Shown here piece after piece: positions 1 through 7,403 of a stretch of DNA of 13,512 nt. The translations under genes were made by a program, and so were the position numbers. The stretch lies in the NCBI GenBank assembly GCA_964624465.1, contig CAZUZD010000162.1, forward strand, positions 1 to 13,512, given 5' to 3'. This DNA comes from CAZUZD01 sp964624465 (lineage in GTDB: Bacteria; Planctomycetota; Planctomycetia; Isosphaerales; Isosphaeraceae). Position 1 is the stretch's first letter. Every line of letters begins with the position of its first letter. The notes under the pieces are model-generated. The model had not been told where the DNA came from. It ran no database searches and was given only the letters and a program-made list of their open reading frames with translations.

Positions 1-1
1 C

Positions 2-550
2 ACGGCCGCGGCCAGCCCGGGCGCCGCCGGCACGCCAGCGGCGGCCGCGGCGGCCGCCGTGTCGCCGCTGGACGTGCTGAAGCTGCTGCCCGAGGGCCCG
101 AACCGCGACGAGCCCGGGTATGCGGCGCAGGACGTCTTCGGCTACAGCTTCCTCTCCGGCGTCTTCCTCGCCCGCTACAAGGACGGCGAGGTGACCTGGC
201 ACGGCTTCCTGCGGCCCTACGCCGACCCGGCCGCCGCCCGCGTCGTCTTCGACAAGTACGTCGCCGAGGCCAAGGCCAACGAGGCGAAGGTCGAGCCCAT
301 CACCCTGGACGGGGCCGACCAGGCGGTCCTGATCGCCGACTCGATCGGCGGGCTGCTCGACATCATCTTCCTCAAGGGCAACTCGGTCGGCGGCGCCAAC
401 GGGGCCAACCTGCTCAACGCCGACGCGGCGGCCGTCCGCCTGCCTCTGGAGCGCTTCAGCAAGGCCTTCGCGACCGCCCTGCCCGTGAAGGCTCCCGTGG
501 TCGAGTCGGCCGCACCCGCCGGTGGCGGCGGCGGCGGCGAGTCGCATTGA
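2..550 (+). CDS. DUF6599-like secreted/lipoprotein-type protein, C-terminal part (5' end outside window)
   Basis: The frame is open to the left edge, so this is the 3' part of a longer gene. GTG at 59 could serve as a start, but it has no ribosome binding site and sits just after an in-frame Ala/Gly/Pro-rich stretch (2-58) that looks like an interdomain linker. The visible globular part (about 59-490) contains the segment PGYAAQDVFGYSFLSGVFLA and then alternating beta/helix sequence. It ends in a low-complexity tail with six glycines. No catalytic motif is recognisable. The fold pattern and the position directly before a DUF362 gene and a polyferredoxin gene resemble DUF6599 proteins, which I recall in such clusters; that family call is from memory and only moderately secure. 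The function is unknown. It ends 115 bp before the DUF362 start, with a hairpin between them, and is probably co-transcribed with the next two genes. Confidence 0.55.
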   Translation, partial: TAAASPGAAGTPAAAAAAAVSPLDVLKLLPEGPNRDEPGYAAQDVFGYSFLSGVFLARYKDGEVTWHGFLRPYADPAAARVVFDKYVAEAKANEAKVEPITLDGADQAVLIADSIGGLLDIIFLKGNSVGGANGANLLNADAAAVRLPLERFSKAFATALPVKAPVVESAAPAGGGGGGESH

Positions 551-554
551 TCCG

Positions 555-582
555 GACCGGCCCGGATCGCCCGGGACCGGTC
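555..582 (+). terminator. Intercistronic GC-rich hairpin after the DUF6599-like gene
   Basis: The arm gaccggcccgg (555-565) pairs with 571-582 over 11 base pairs, with one bulged A at 576 and a 5-nt loop. It begins 4 nt after the stop codon at 548-550. No T tract follows, so it may be a partial terminator, an mRNA-stabilising 3' structure or an attenuator rather than a classical intrinsic terminator. The structure is directly visible; its role is inferred. Confidence 0.4.
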
Positions 583-655
583 GCCCGCCCACCCCGCTTC
601 CCCGCCCCCCGTTCGCGTCGGCAAGCCCCCGTCCACTATCGGCGCCCCCGGGCGC

Positions 656-659
656 GAGG
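656..659 (+). promoter_or_regulatory. Ribosome binding site for the DUF362 gene
   Basis: GAGG lies 6 nt before the ATG at 666. This favours 666 over the upstream in-frame ATG at 522, which would lie inside the preceding gene and add a low-complexity Pro/Arg-rich leader ahead of the twin-arginine signal. Confidence 0.55.
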
Positions 660-665
660 CTGGTC

Positions 666-1766
<1,101 letters not shown>

Positions 1767-1793
1767 GCCTGCGACTGAATCACCGACTCGGGC

Positions 1794-1798
1794 AGGAG
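1794..1798 (+). promoter_or_regulatory. Ribosome binding site for the polyferredoxin gene
   Basis: AGGAG lies 11 nt before the ATG at 1810, slightly longer than ideal spacing. It sits in the 43-bp gap after the DUF362 stop, supporting translational start at 1810 and an operon with the upstream gene. Confidence 0.5.
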
Positions 1799-1809
1799 CC
1801 GATCGCCAT

Positions 1810-3711
1810 ATGGTCAAGATCCGCCGAGCCTACGAGGTGCTGTTCCTCGGGCTCTTCTTCTTCTTCCTGATCATCACCGACCTGCGCTACCTCAAGGGGT
1901 GGCCGGTGTCGATCTTCCTCGAGGCCACGCCGCTCGTCGCCGTGGCCACCGCGCTGACCACGCACACGATCTACCGCAACCTCGTCTGGGGCCTGGTCGT
2001 CATCGCCATCACGATGATGCTCGGCCGCGTCTGGTGCAACTGGATGTGCCCGTTCGGCATCCTGCACCACTTCTTCGGCTGGATCGGCAACCGCCGAAAC
2101 ACGAAGCAGATGATCGAGGTGAACCGGTACCGCAAGATCTATGCGATCAAGTACTACATCCTCGGCGTCATGCTGATCATGGCGTCGATGTGGATCGTCT
2201 CGGCGCTGCTGCTGGCCCCGGCCCGCATCGGCGAGGCGTACCAGGAGCTGGCCCTCCAGGCCGGCGCCACCGCCGACACCCTGCCCTCGCTGGGCGCCTA
2301 CCTGGCCCCCGGCTGGAACCTGCTGCGGCTGACCGGCCTGCTGGCGATCGCCCTGGTGGTGGTCCGGTACCTGGGTGTGAAGCTGCCCGACCGCGTGGGC
2401 AAGGTGCGCGACCTGCACGCGCTGGCGGCGCTGACGGGCGTCGCGGTCGCTCTGCTGGGCCTCGGCATCGTGCGCGCCGGCGTGCCGCAGACCCTGGCGG
2501 CGACGCGGATCGGCTTCGACGTGGCGGCCGAGGAGGTCAAGTCGAAGGACAACGCCACCCTCCAGATCGGCCTGCTCGACCCGATCGCGCTCACCGTCCG
2601 TTCGATGACGACGAGCGTGCTGCCCACGGTGCACAAGGCCAGCGAGAACGTGTACACCGAGGACCGGGAGTACATGTGGGGCTGGATTGTCGGCGTGCTG
2701 TTCGTCGGCCTGCTGGTGGCCAACTGGTGGATCCCGCGGTTCTTCTGCCGGGTGCTCTGCCCGCTGGGTGCCCTGCTCGGCATCTTCAGCCGGTTCTCGC
2801 TCTGGCGGATCGACCGCGACCCGGTGCGCTGCACCGACTGCGACCTGTGCCTCAAGAGCTGCGAGGGGGCCTCCGACCCGCACAAGGACCTGCGCAAGAG
2901 CGAGTGCTTCGTCTGCCTGAACTGCATCGAGGACTGCCCGCACGACGCGCTCTCGTACCGGTTCCTGCCCCGCAAGGCCAGCGAGATCGCGTACCCCGAG
3001 GTCGGCCGCCGGCAGATGGTGATGGCGGGCCTGTTCGGGCTGTTCTTCTTCCCGATGGTCCGCCGCTCGGGCGCGGTGCGGAAGAACTTCGACCGCCGGG
3101 TGATCCGCCCGCCGGGCTCGGTGGCCGAGGACGAGTTCCTCCGGCGCTGCATCAAGTGCGACCAGTGCATTCGGGTCTGCCCGACGAACGTGCTGCAGCC
3201 GGCGCTCTTCGAGTCGGGCCTGGAGGGGCTCTGGACCCCGATCATGATCTCGAAGATGGGCTGGTGCGAGCTGAACTGCACCCTGTGCAGCCAGGTCTGC
3301 CCCACCGGCGCCATCCGCGAGATCTCGATCGCCGAGAAGCTGGGCATGGGCCCGTTCGAGGGCGTCGGTCCGATCAAGACCGGCACGGCCTTCTACAACC
3401 ACGGCCGCTGCTTGCCCTGGGCGATGGACACCTCGTGCGTCGTGTGCGAGGAGGTCTGCCCGGTCAGCCCCAAGGCGATCTTCACCAAGATCGTCCGCAA
3501 GCCCGACCGCTACGGCAAGATGATCGAGCTGAAGCAGCCGTACATCGACCCCGAGCGCTGCATCGGCTGCGGCATCTGCGAGCACGAGTGCCCGGTGAAG
3601 GATGACCCGGCCGTCTACGTCACCGCCATCGGCGAGACCCGCAGCGAGGACCGCTCGCTGCTGCTCTCGCTGGTCACCGACCCGTCGGCGCAGGAGATGT
3701 TCACGATCTGA
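1810..3711 (+). CDS. NapH-NapG-like fused membrane polyferredoxin
   Basis: The product is 633 residues. The N-terminal half is NapH-like: about six membrane segments (near 8-24, 58-74, 114-134, 170-187, 203-222, 290-305) with the two typical cysteine pairs WCNWMCP (Cys76/80) and FCRVLCP (Cys313/317). A paired [4Fe-4S] unit follows (Cys341/344/347/351 and 366/369/372/376). The C-terminal half is MauM/NapG-like: GRRQ at 399-402 before a short hydrophobic stretch, then RPPGSVAEDEF, Cys447/450/453/457, Cys486/490/493/497, Cys534/543/546/550 and Cys584/587/590/594. In total there are motifs for six clusters. NapG and NapH normally pass electrons from quinol to periplasmic nitrate reductase; no napA or napB is seen here, so the acceptor is unknown. 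Operon position suggests it serves the DUF362 and DUF6599-like proteins. The start is ATG 1810 with AGGAG upstream and a basic, cytoplasm-facing N-terminus. Confidence 0.88.
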   Translation: MVKIRRAYEVLFLGLFFFFLIITDLRYLKGWPVSIFLEATPLVAVATALTTHTIYRNLVWGLVVIAITMMLGRVWCNWMCPFGILHHFFGWIGNRRNTKQMIEVNRYRKIYAIKYYILGVMLIMASMWIVSALLLAPARIGEAYQELALQAGATADTLPSLGAYLAPGWNLLRLTGLLAIALVVVRYLGVKLPDRVGKVRDLHALAALTGVAVALLGLGIVRAGVPQTLAATRIGFDVAAEEVKSKDNATLQIGLLDPIALTVRSMTTSVLPTVHKASENVYTEDREYMWGWIVGVLFVGLLVANWWIPRFFCRVLCPLGALLGIFSRFSLWRIDRDPVRCTDCDLCLKSCEGASDPHKDLRKSECFVCLNCIEDCPHDALSYRFLPRKASEIAYPEVGRRQMVMAGLFGLFFFPMVRRSGAVRKNFDRRVIRPPGSVAEDEFLRRCIKCDQCIRVCPTNVLQPALFESGLEGLWTPIMISKMGWCELNCTLCSQVCPTGAIREISIAEKLGMGPFEGVGPIKTGTAFYNHGRCLPWAMDTSCVVCEEVCPVSPKAIFTKIVRKPDRYGKMIELKQPYIDPERCIGCGICEHECPVKDDPAVYVTAIGETRSEDRSLLLSLVTDPSAQEMFTI

Positions 3712-3758
3712 CGATCCGATCCGGCCCGCCGGGGCTCGGCAAGCCGTTTGCACCAGAC

Positions 3759-3797
3759 ACGCGGGCGGGGGCACCACCGGAGGGGCCCCGCCCGCGT
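3759..3797 (+). terminator. Strong hairpin, probable terminator of the redox operon
   Basis: The sequence acgcgggcgggg (3759-3770) pairs perfectly with 3786-3797, a 12-bp almost all-GC stem with a 15-nt loop. It lies about 48 nt after the polyferredoxin stop and about 62 nt before the treZ start. No T run follows, so termination efficiency is uncertain; it could alternatively be a leader structure of treZ. No convincing promoter for treZ was seen in the 148-bp gap. Confidence 0.5.
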
Positions 3798-3859
3798 TCG
3801 CACTGGAGCGACCCCCGGGCCGACGCAGACCTGGCCCTCCGGCGCCCTGGGATCTGGCC

Positions 3860-5656
3860 GTGATCGACGACCCGCTGCTGCCCCCCGTCGGGGTCTTCCC
3901 CGCGCCCGATGGTCGCTCCGCGCGCTGGCGGGTCTGGGCCCCGTCCGCCCGCGCCGTCACCCTGGTCCTGGACCCCGAGGGGGCCGCGCGCCGGGTCGCC
4001 ATGTGCGCGCTCGATCGCGGCTACCACGAGGCCGAGGCGCCGCTGACGGGCACTCCGACGCGCTACGGCTACTCCCTCGACGGCGGCCCGGTACGGCCCG
4101 ACCCGGCGTCGCGCTGGCAGCCCGACGGCATCGACCGACCCTCGGCCGTCGTCGACCCCGCGCGGTTCGCCTGGGACGAGGGGACCTGGGACGGCGTCGC
4201 CGACCGCCGCGACCTGGTCTTTTACGAGCTGCATGTCGGCACGTTCACGCCGGAAGGCACGTTCGACGCGGTGATCCCGCGCCTGCCGGCGCTCCGCGAG
4301 CTGGGGATCACGGCGATCGAGCTGATGCCCGTGGCGCAGTTCGGCGGCACGCGGGGCTGGGGCTACGACGGCGTGCACCCGTTCGCCCCCCAGCACTCCT
4401 ACGGCGGGCCCGAGGGCCTGCAGCGGCTGGTGGCTGCCTGCCACCGCGCCGGGCTCGCGGTCGTGCTGGACGTCGTCTACAACCACGTCGGGCCCGAGGG
4501 CAACCACCTCGCGGAGTTCGGCCCTTACTTCAACGAGCGCTACCGCACCGACTGGGGGCCCGCCGTCAATTACGACGGCCGCAGCAGCGACCCGGTGCGT
4601 GCCTTCGTCCTGCAGAACGCCCGGCAGTGGATCAGCGACTTCCGCCTCGACGGCCTGCGGCTCGACGCGGCCGACCAGATCTTCGACCAGGGGCCGTCGC
4701 ACCTGCTGGCCGAGATCGCCGCCGTCGTCCACGACGCGGCGCGGTCGCTCGGGCGGCCGGCGTCCGTCTTCGCCGAGACCGACCTGAACAATGCGCCGCG
4801 GTTCCTGGGCGACCGCGACGGCGGGGGCTTCGGGCACGACGGCCACTGGAACGACGACTTCCACCACGCCGTCCACGTCGCCCTGGGCGGCGAGCCGATC
4901 GGCTACTTCCGCGACTTCGCCGACGGTCCCCGGGCGCTGGCGAGCGTGTACGCCCGCCACTTCGTGAACGACGGCGGCTACAGCCCGTTCCGCGACCGCC
5001 GCCACGGGGCCGACGCCACCGGGTTCGCCGGCGACCGCTTCGTCGCGTTCATCCAGAACCACGACCAGGTGGCCAACGGCGCCTTCGGGCGTCGGATCGC
5101 CGACCGGCACCCGGCGGCGGTCGCCCGGCTGGCTGCCGGCCTGCTGCTGCTGGCGCCCCGGCTGCCGCTGCTGTTCCAGGGCGAGGAGTACGGCGAGACC
5201 CGGCCGTTCCCCTACTTCTGCGACCTGTCGAGCCCCGAGCTGAGCGCGGCCGTCCGCACCGGCCGCGCCCGCGAGTTCGCCGCCTTCGGCCGCACCGAGG
5301 AGCCCCCCGACCCGGTCACCCCCGCCACCCGCGATTCGGCCGTCCTGAGCTGGGACTGGTCCGACCCCGACCGCTCCCGGCTCCGCGGCCTCTACGCCGA
5401 TCTGCTCCGCCTCCGCCGCACCCTGCCCGGTCTCCGCGACTTCGGCCTCCCGCGCGTGACCCGGCACGACTCCGGCGTGCTCGACGTCGTCCGTGGCTCG
5501 GGCCCCGACGCCGTCCGCCTGCTGTTCAACCTCACCGATCGGCCCGTCCCGGCCCCCGCGTCCCTCGCCGCCGCTCCCCTGCGCTCTGAGGCCGGGCCCG
5601 ACTCCCCCGACGACCAGCTCCGGCCGCACGAGTTCGCCGTCGTGGCGAAGCCTTAG
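3860..5656 (+). CDS. treZ: Malto-oligosyltrehalose trehalohydrolase
   Basis: The product is 598 residues, typical for TreZ. The enzyme hydrolyses the alpha-1,4 bond next to the trehalose end of maltooligosyltrehalose, releasing trehalose in the cytoplasm (TreY/TreZ route from glycogen-type glucans). An N-terminal beta-sandwich (about 10-95) with RWRVWAPSA precedes a GH13 barrel. The four GH13 regions are visible: DVVYNHVG starting at Asp204, GLRLDAAD with nucleophile Asp269, FAETD with acid Glu306, and QNHDQ with Asp402. FGGTRGWGYDGVHPFAPQHS and the NHLAEFGPYF region are TreZ-like rather than branching-enzyme-like. GTG 3860 is the only usual start codon in frame between the previous stop and Met at 4001, which would cut the N-domain; the ribosome binding site is weak. 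The partner treY is not in the window. The gene overlaps its convergent neighbour by 4 bp. Confidence 0.9.
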   Translation: MIDDPLLPPVGVFPAPDGRSARWRVWAPSARAVTLVLDPEGAARRVAMCALDRGYHEAEAPLTGTPTRYGYSLDGGPVRPDPASRWQPDGIDRPSAVVDPARFAWDEGTWDGVADRRDLVFYELHVGTFTPEGTFDAVIPRLPALRELGITAIELMPVAQFGGTRGWGYDGVHPFAPQHSYGGPEGLQRLVAACHRAGLAVVLDVVYNHVGPEGNHLAEFGPYFNERYRTDWGPAVNYDGRSSDPVRAFVLQNARQWISDFRLDGLRLDAADQIFDQGPSHLLAEIAAVVHDAARSLGRPASVFAETDLNNAPRFLGDRDGGGFGHDGHWNDDFHHAVHVALGGEPIGYFRDFADGPRALASVYARHFVNDGGYSPFRDRRHGADATGFAGDRFVAFIQNHDQVANGAFGRRIADRHPAAVARLAAGLLLLAPRLPLLFQGEEYGETRPFPYFCDLSSPELSAAVRTGRAREFAAFGRTEEPPDPVTPATRDSAVLSWDWSDPDRSRLRGLYADLLRLRRTLPGLRDFGLPRVTRHDSGVLDVVRGSGPDAVRLLFNLTDRPVPAPASLAAAPLRSEAGPDSPDDQLRPHEFAVVAKP

Positions 5657-6108
5657 CCGGGGCTGTCGAGCAGGTACCGGCGGATCAGGTCGGGCAGCTC
5701 GTTGCTGAAGCGGCTGCGGGGCATGACCGGGTCGCAGCCGACGGCGCGGGCGGCGGCGAAGGCGTCGGTGTCAACGTGGGAGCCGAAGGCGAGGAAGGTG
5801 CAGCCCTCGGGCGCGGCCTGCCGGTAGGCGAGGATGGCCGGGGCGGCGACCGGATCGCCGGCGGAGAGGTCGAAGAAGACGGCCTTCGGCGCCCACTGGC
5901 CGATCATCGCCAGAGCCAGCGCCGCGTTGCCGGCGGTGAGCACCTGCGTGCCGAGGGCGCGGGCGGTGCCGGTGACCTTCGAGATGAAGATCAGGTCGCG
6001 GCTGACCAGCAGGCCCGCCGGGCCGCCGGAGGGGTCGGGGCCGGGGACGGACCCGGGGCCGGGCTCGGGGGCGTTGAAGCCGGGGGGCATTCCGATCGGG
6101 ATCGACAT
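5653..6108 (-). CDS. Degenerate receiver-like (CheY-fold) protein
   Basis: The product is 151 residues. Residues 1-31 are Pro/Gly-rich and probably disordered. Residues 33-147 follow the alternating beta/alpha pattern of a response-regulator receiver: LLVSRDLIFISK, then AVFFDLSAGDP with Asp80 at the phosphoacceptor position, FLAFGSHVD with Ser110 near the Thr/Ser switch position, and PRSRF where the conserved Lys would be. The acidic pair normally found after strand 1 is not evident, so phosphorylation is doubtful. There is no output domain. A strong GGAGG 8 nt upstream fixes the start at 6108; a longer frame to 6234 would overlap the HAD gene. It lies 25 bp after the HAD gene, probably in one transcript. 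The receiver-like fold is inferred from pattern only; the role is unknown. Confidence 0.7.
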   Translation of the reverse strand: MSIPIGMPPGFNAPEPGPGSVPGPDPSGGPAGLLVSRDLIFISKVTGTARALGTQVLTAGNAALALAMIGQWAPKAVFFDLSAGDPVAAPAILAYRQAAPEGCTFLAFGSHVDTDAFAAARAVGCDPVMPRSRFSNELPDLIRRYLLDSPG

Positions 6109-6116
6109 CGGGGCGT

Positions 6117-6121
6117 CCTCC
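6117..6121 (-). promoter_or_regulatory. Ribosome binding site for the receiver-like gene
   Basis: GGAGG on the - strand, 8 nt before the ATG at 6108. It decides between this start and a longer in-frame start at 6234. Confidence 0.65.
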
Positions 6122-6133
6122 GCCGGGGCTGGG

Positions 6134-6832
6134 TCAGGGGGAGACCTCGGGGGCGAAGAGGCTGGCCAGGGTTTCGGGGCCGACGCCGACGAGGCCGGGC
6201 AGCACGGCGTCGGCGCCGGCGCCGCGGAGGTCATCCTCGTTGTACGTGTTCGGCACGCCCACGGCCCACATGCCGGCCGACTTGGCCGACTGGATGCCGG
6301 CCAGGCTGTCCTCGAAGACCAGGCAGTGCGCGGCCTCCAGGTCGTCGCCGTACTGCGACCGCAGCGCGTCGAGGGCGAGCAGGTAGCCCTCGGGGTCGGG
6401 CTTGCAGCGGCTGGTGTCGTCGGCCGAGACGATCGCGGAGACGCGGTCGAAGACGCCGAGGACCTTCAGCGCGATCTCGATCTCGGCCCGCAGGGCGCCG
6501 GAGTTGATCGCCACCGGCCAGCGGTCGGACAGGGCCTGGATGCACTCGGCGCCGCCCGGGAAGTAGGTCAGGCCGCCGGCGGCGCGCTCGAGGTACAGGA
6601 ACGCCTTGCGGGCGACGAGGTCCTCGACGACCTCGGAGCCGTGGTCCTGGCCGGCGTCCTTGAGGGCCTCGGCCAGGCAGCGGCGGTCGTCGTACCCGAG
6701 GTAGTCCTCGTGGTACATCGCGGGCGTCAGGGTGACCCCGCGCTCCGCCAGCACGTCGCGGAAGAGCTCGTAGTGGACGTGCTCGTCGTCGATCAGGATG
6801 CCGTTGAAGTCGAAGATGACCGCGCGAATCAT
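6134..6832 (-). CDS. HAD-superfamily hydrolase, beta-phosphoglucomutase/phosphatase-like
   Basis: The product is 232 residues, usual for a subfamily I HAD with a helical cap. Motif I is FDFNGIL with nucleophile Asp8 and Asn10, where most phosphatases and phosphoglucomutases have a second Asp. The cap covers about 16-90. Motif II is INSGAL (Ser111), motif III is CKPDPEGY (Lys144) and motif IV is VFEDSLAGIQSA (Glu174-Asp175). The set predicts cytoplasmic hydrolysis or transfer of a phosphoryl group on a small metabolite; the substrate cannot be read from sequence. ATG 6832 starts exactly at the conserved beta strand, while the in-frame extension to 6922 is Arg/Pro-rich and would run over the promoter candidate. 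It is followed 25 bp later by the receiver-like gene. The ribosome binding site is weak. Confidence 0.87.
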   Translation of the reverse strand: MIRAVIFDFNGILIDDEHVHYELFRDVLAERGVTLTPAMYHEDYLGYDDRRCLAEALKDAGQDHGSEVVEDLVARKAFLYLERAAGGLTYFPGGAECIQALSDRWPVAINSGALRAEIEIALKVLGVFDRVSAIVSADDTSRCKPDPEGYLLALDALRSQYGDDLEAAHCLVFEDSLAGIQSAKSAGMWAVGVPNTYNEDDLRGAGADAVLPGLVGVGPETLASLFAPEVSP

Positions 6833-6892
6833 GGCGAACCTGGGCTGAGGCGAGAGGGTGGGGACCGATCGGGTCCGGCCGGGAAGTCGCCC

Positions 6893-6922
6893 AGGATACC
6901 GCCGCCCCGGCGCGCGGGTCAA
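6893..6922 (-). promoter_or_regulatory. Sigma70-like promoter candidate for the HAD/receiver pair
   Basis: On the - strand, TTGACC (6922-6917) and TATCCT (6898-6893) are separated by 18 bp. This is a 5/6 match at -35 and 4/6 at -10, notable in such GC-rich DNA. A start near 6886 would give a leader of roughly 54 nt before ATG 6832. It lies inside the 125-bp gap after glnB, so the pair may be transcribed independently of the upstream genes. Confidence 0.5.
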
Positions 6923-6957
6923 ACGCAGTGGCCGGCCTCGATCGGTCGGGCCGCGGC

Positions 6958-7305
6958 TCAGATCGCCTCGGGCCCGCGCTCGCCGGTGCGGATGCGGATG
7001 CAGTCGTCGAGCGGCAGGATGAAGATCTTGCCGTCGCCGATCTTCCCCTCGGGCCCGGTGCGGGCGGCCTGGATGATGGCGTTGACGGTCGGCTCGACGA
7101 AGTCCTCGTTGACCGCGATCTGCAGCTCGATCTTGCGCAGGAGGTTCACCGTGAACTCGTGGCCGCGGTAGACCTCGGTGTACCCCTTCTGGCGGCCGAA
7201 GCCCTGCACGTCCATGACGGTCAGGCGGTAGACCTCGACCTGCGAGAGGGCCTCCTTGACCGCCTCCAGCTTCGTGGGCTGGATGATCGCGATGATGAGC
7301 TTCAT
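6958..7305 (-). CDS. glnB: Nitrogen regulatory protein PII
   Basis: The product is 115 residues, about three more than E. coli GlnB. PII trimers sense 2-oxoglutarate and ATP/ADP and control nitrogen enzymes and transporters by protein contact. The T-loop GFGRQKGYTEVYRGHEF and the C-terminal IRIRTGE are clear. Gln39 and Lys58, which contribute to 2-oxoglutarate binding, are present. The B-loop reads ARTGPEGKIGDGKIF, with Pro-Glu-Gly inserted relative to the E. coli protein. Position 51, the uridylylated tyrosine of proteobacteria, is Phe, and position 49, the cyanobacterial phospho-serine, is His, so control by covalent modification is unlikely. No amtB or glnA neighbour is in the window. The gene follows lptB on the same strand after 118 bp, with hairpins between, and no strong ribosome binding site is seen. 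GlnB versus GlnK cannot be settled from sequence. Confidence 0.93.
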   Translation of the reverse strand: MKLIIAIIQPTKLEAVKEALSQVEVYRLTVMDVQGFGRQKGYTEVYRGHEFTVNLLRKIELQIAVNEDFVEPTVNAIIQAARTGPEGKIGDGKIFILPLDDCIRIRTGERGPEAI

Positions 7306-7366
7306 GGCAAAGACGCGCTCGGGGTCGGTGCGACCCGGGGACCGAACCGGCCCCGCGGTGCTCCGA

Positions 7367-7395
7367 GTTGACCCGGAACCCGGCCGGCCGTCAAC
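7367..7395. repeat. Inverted repeat GTTGAC-N17-GTCAAC upstream of glnB
   Basis: Perfect 6-bp arms at 7367-7372 and 7390-7395 flank a 17-bp centre that contains a smaller CCGG-GTT-CCGG fold on the - strand. It lies 62 bp before the glnB start. It could be an operator or a hairpin; on the - strand TTGACG (7394-7389) also has -35 character, but the hexamer 17 bp on (TCAACT) is a poor -10. Role uncertain. Confidence 0.35.
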
Positions 7396-7403
7396 CGAGG
7401 GGT

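Noticed and set aside
522..665. Longer N-terminus for the DUF362 protein from ATG 522
   Set aside because: It overlaps the preceding gene, adds 48 low-complexity residues before a Tat signal that belongs near the N-terminus, and has a worse start context than 666.
3602..3859. Longer N-terminus for TreZ from ATG 3602
   Set aside because: It overlaps the end of the polyferredoxin gene in another frame and encodes Arg/Pro-rich sequence unlike any TreZ.
1780..4002. A 740-codon open frame on the - strand
   Set aside because: It is antisense to the polyferredoxin gene, with Arg/Gln/His/Asp-rich translation and no recognisable domain; a composition artefact.
3860..5656. Glycogen branching enzyme (GlgB) as an alternative for treZ
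   Set aside because: The length, the GGTRGWGYDGV region and the short C-domain fit TreZ better.
6109..6234. Longer start for the receiver-like protein
   Set aside because: The extension overlaps the HAD gene by about 100 nt and is Pro/Ala-rich; the GGAGG before 6108 favours the shorter form.
6833..6922. Longer start for the HAD protein at 6922
   Set aside because: The conserved fold begins at Met 6832; the extension is Arg/Pro-rich and overlaps the promoter candidate.
7306..7345. Sigma54-type promoter for glnB
   Set aside because: No GG/GC pair with the required spacing is present; TTTGCC next to the ATG has no matching -24 element.
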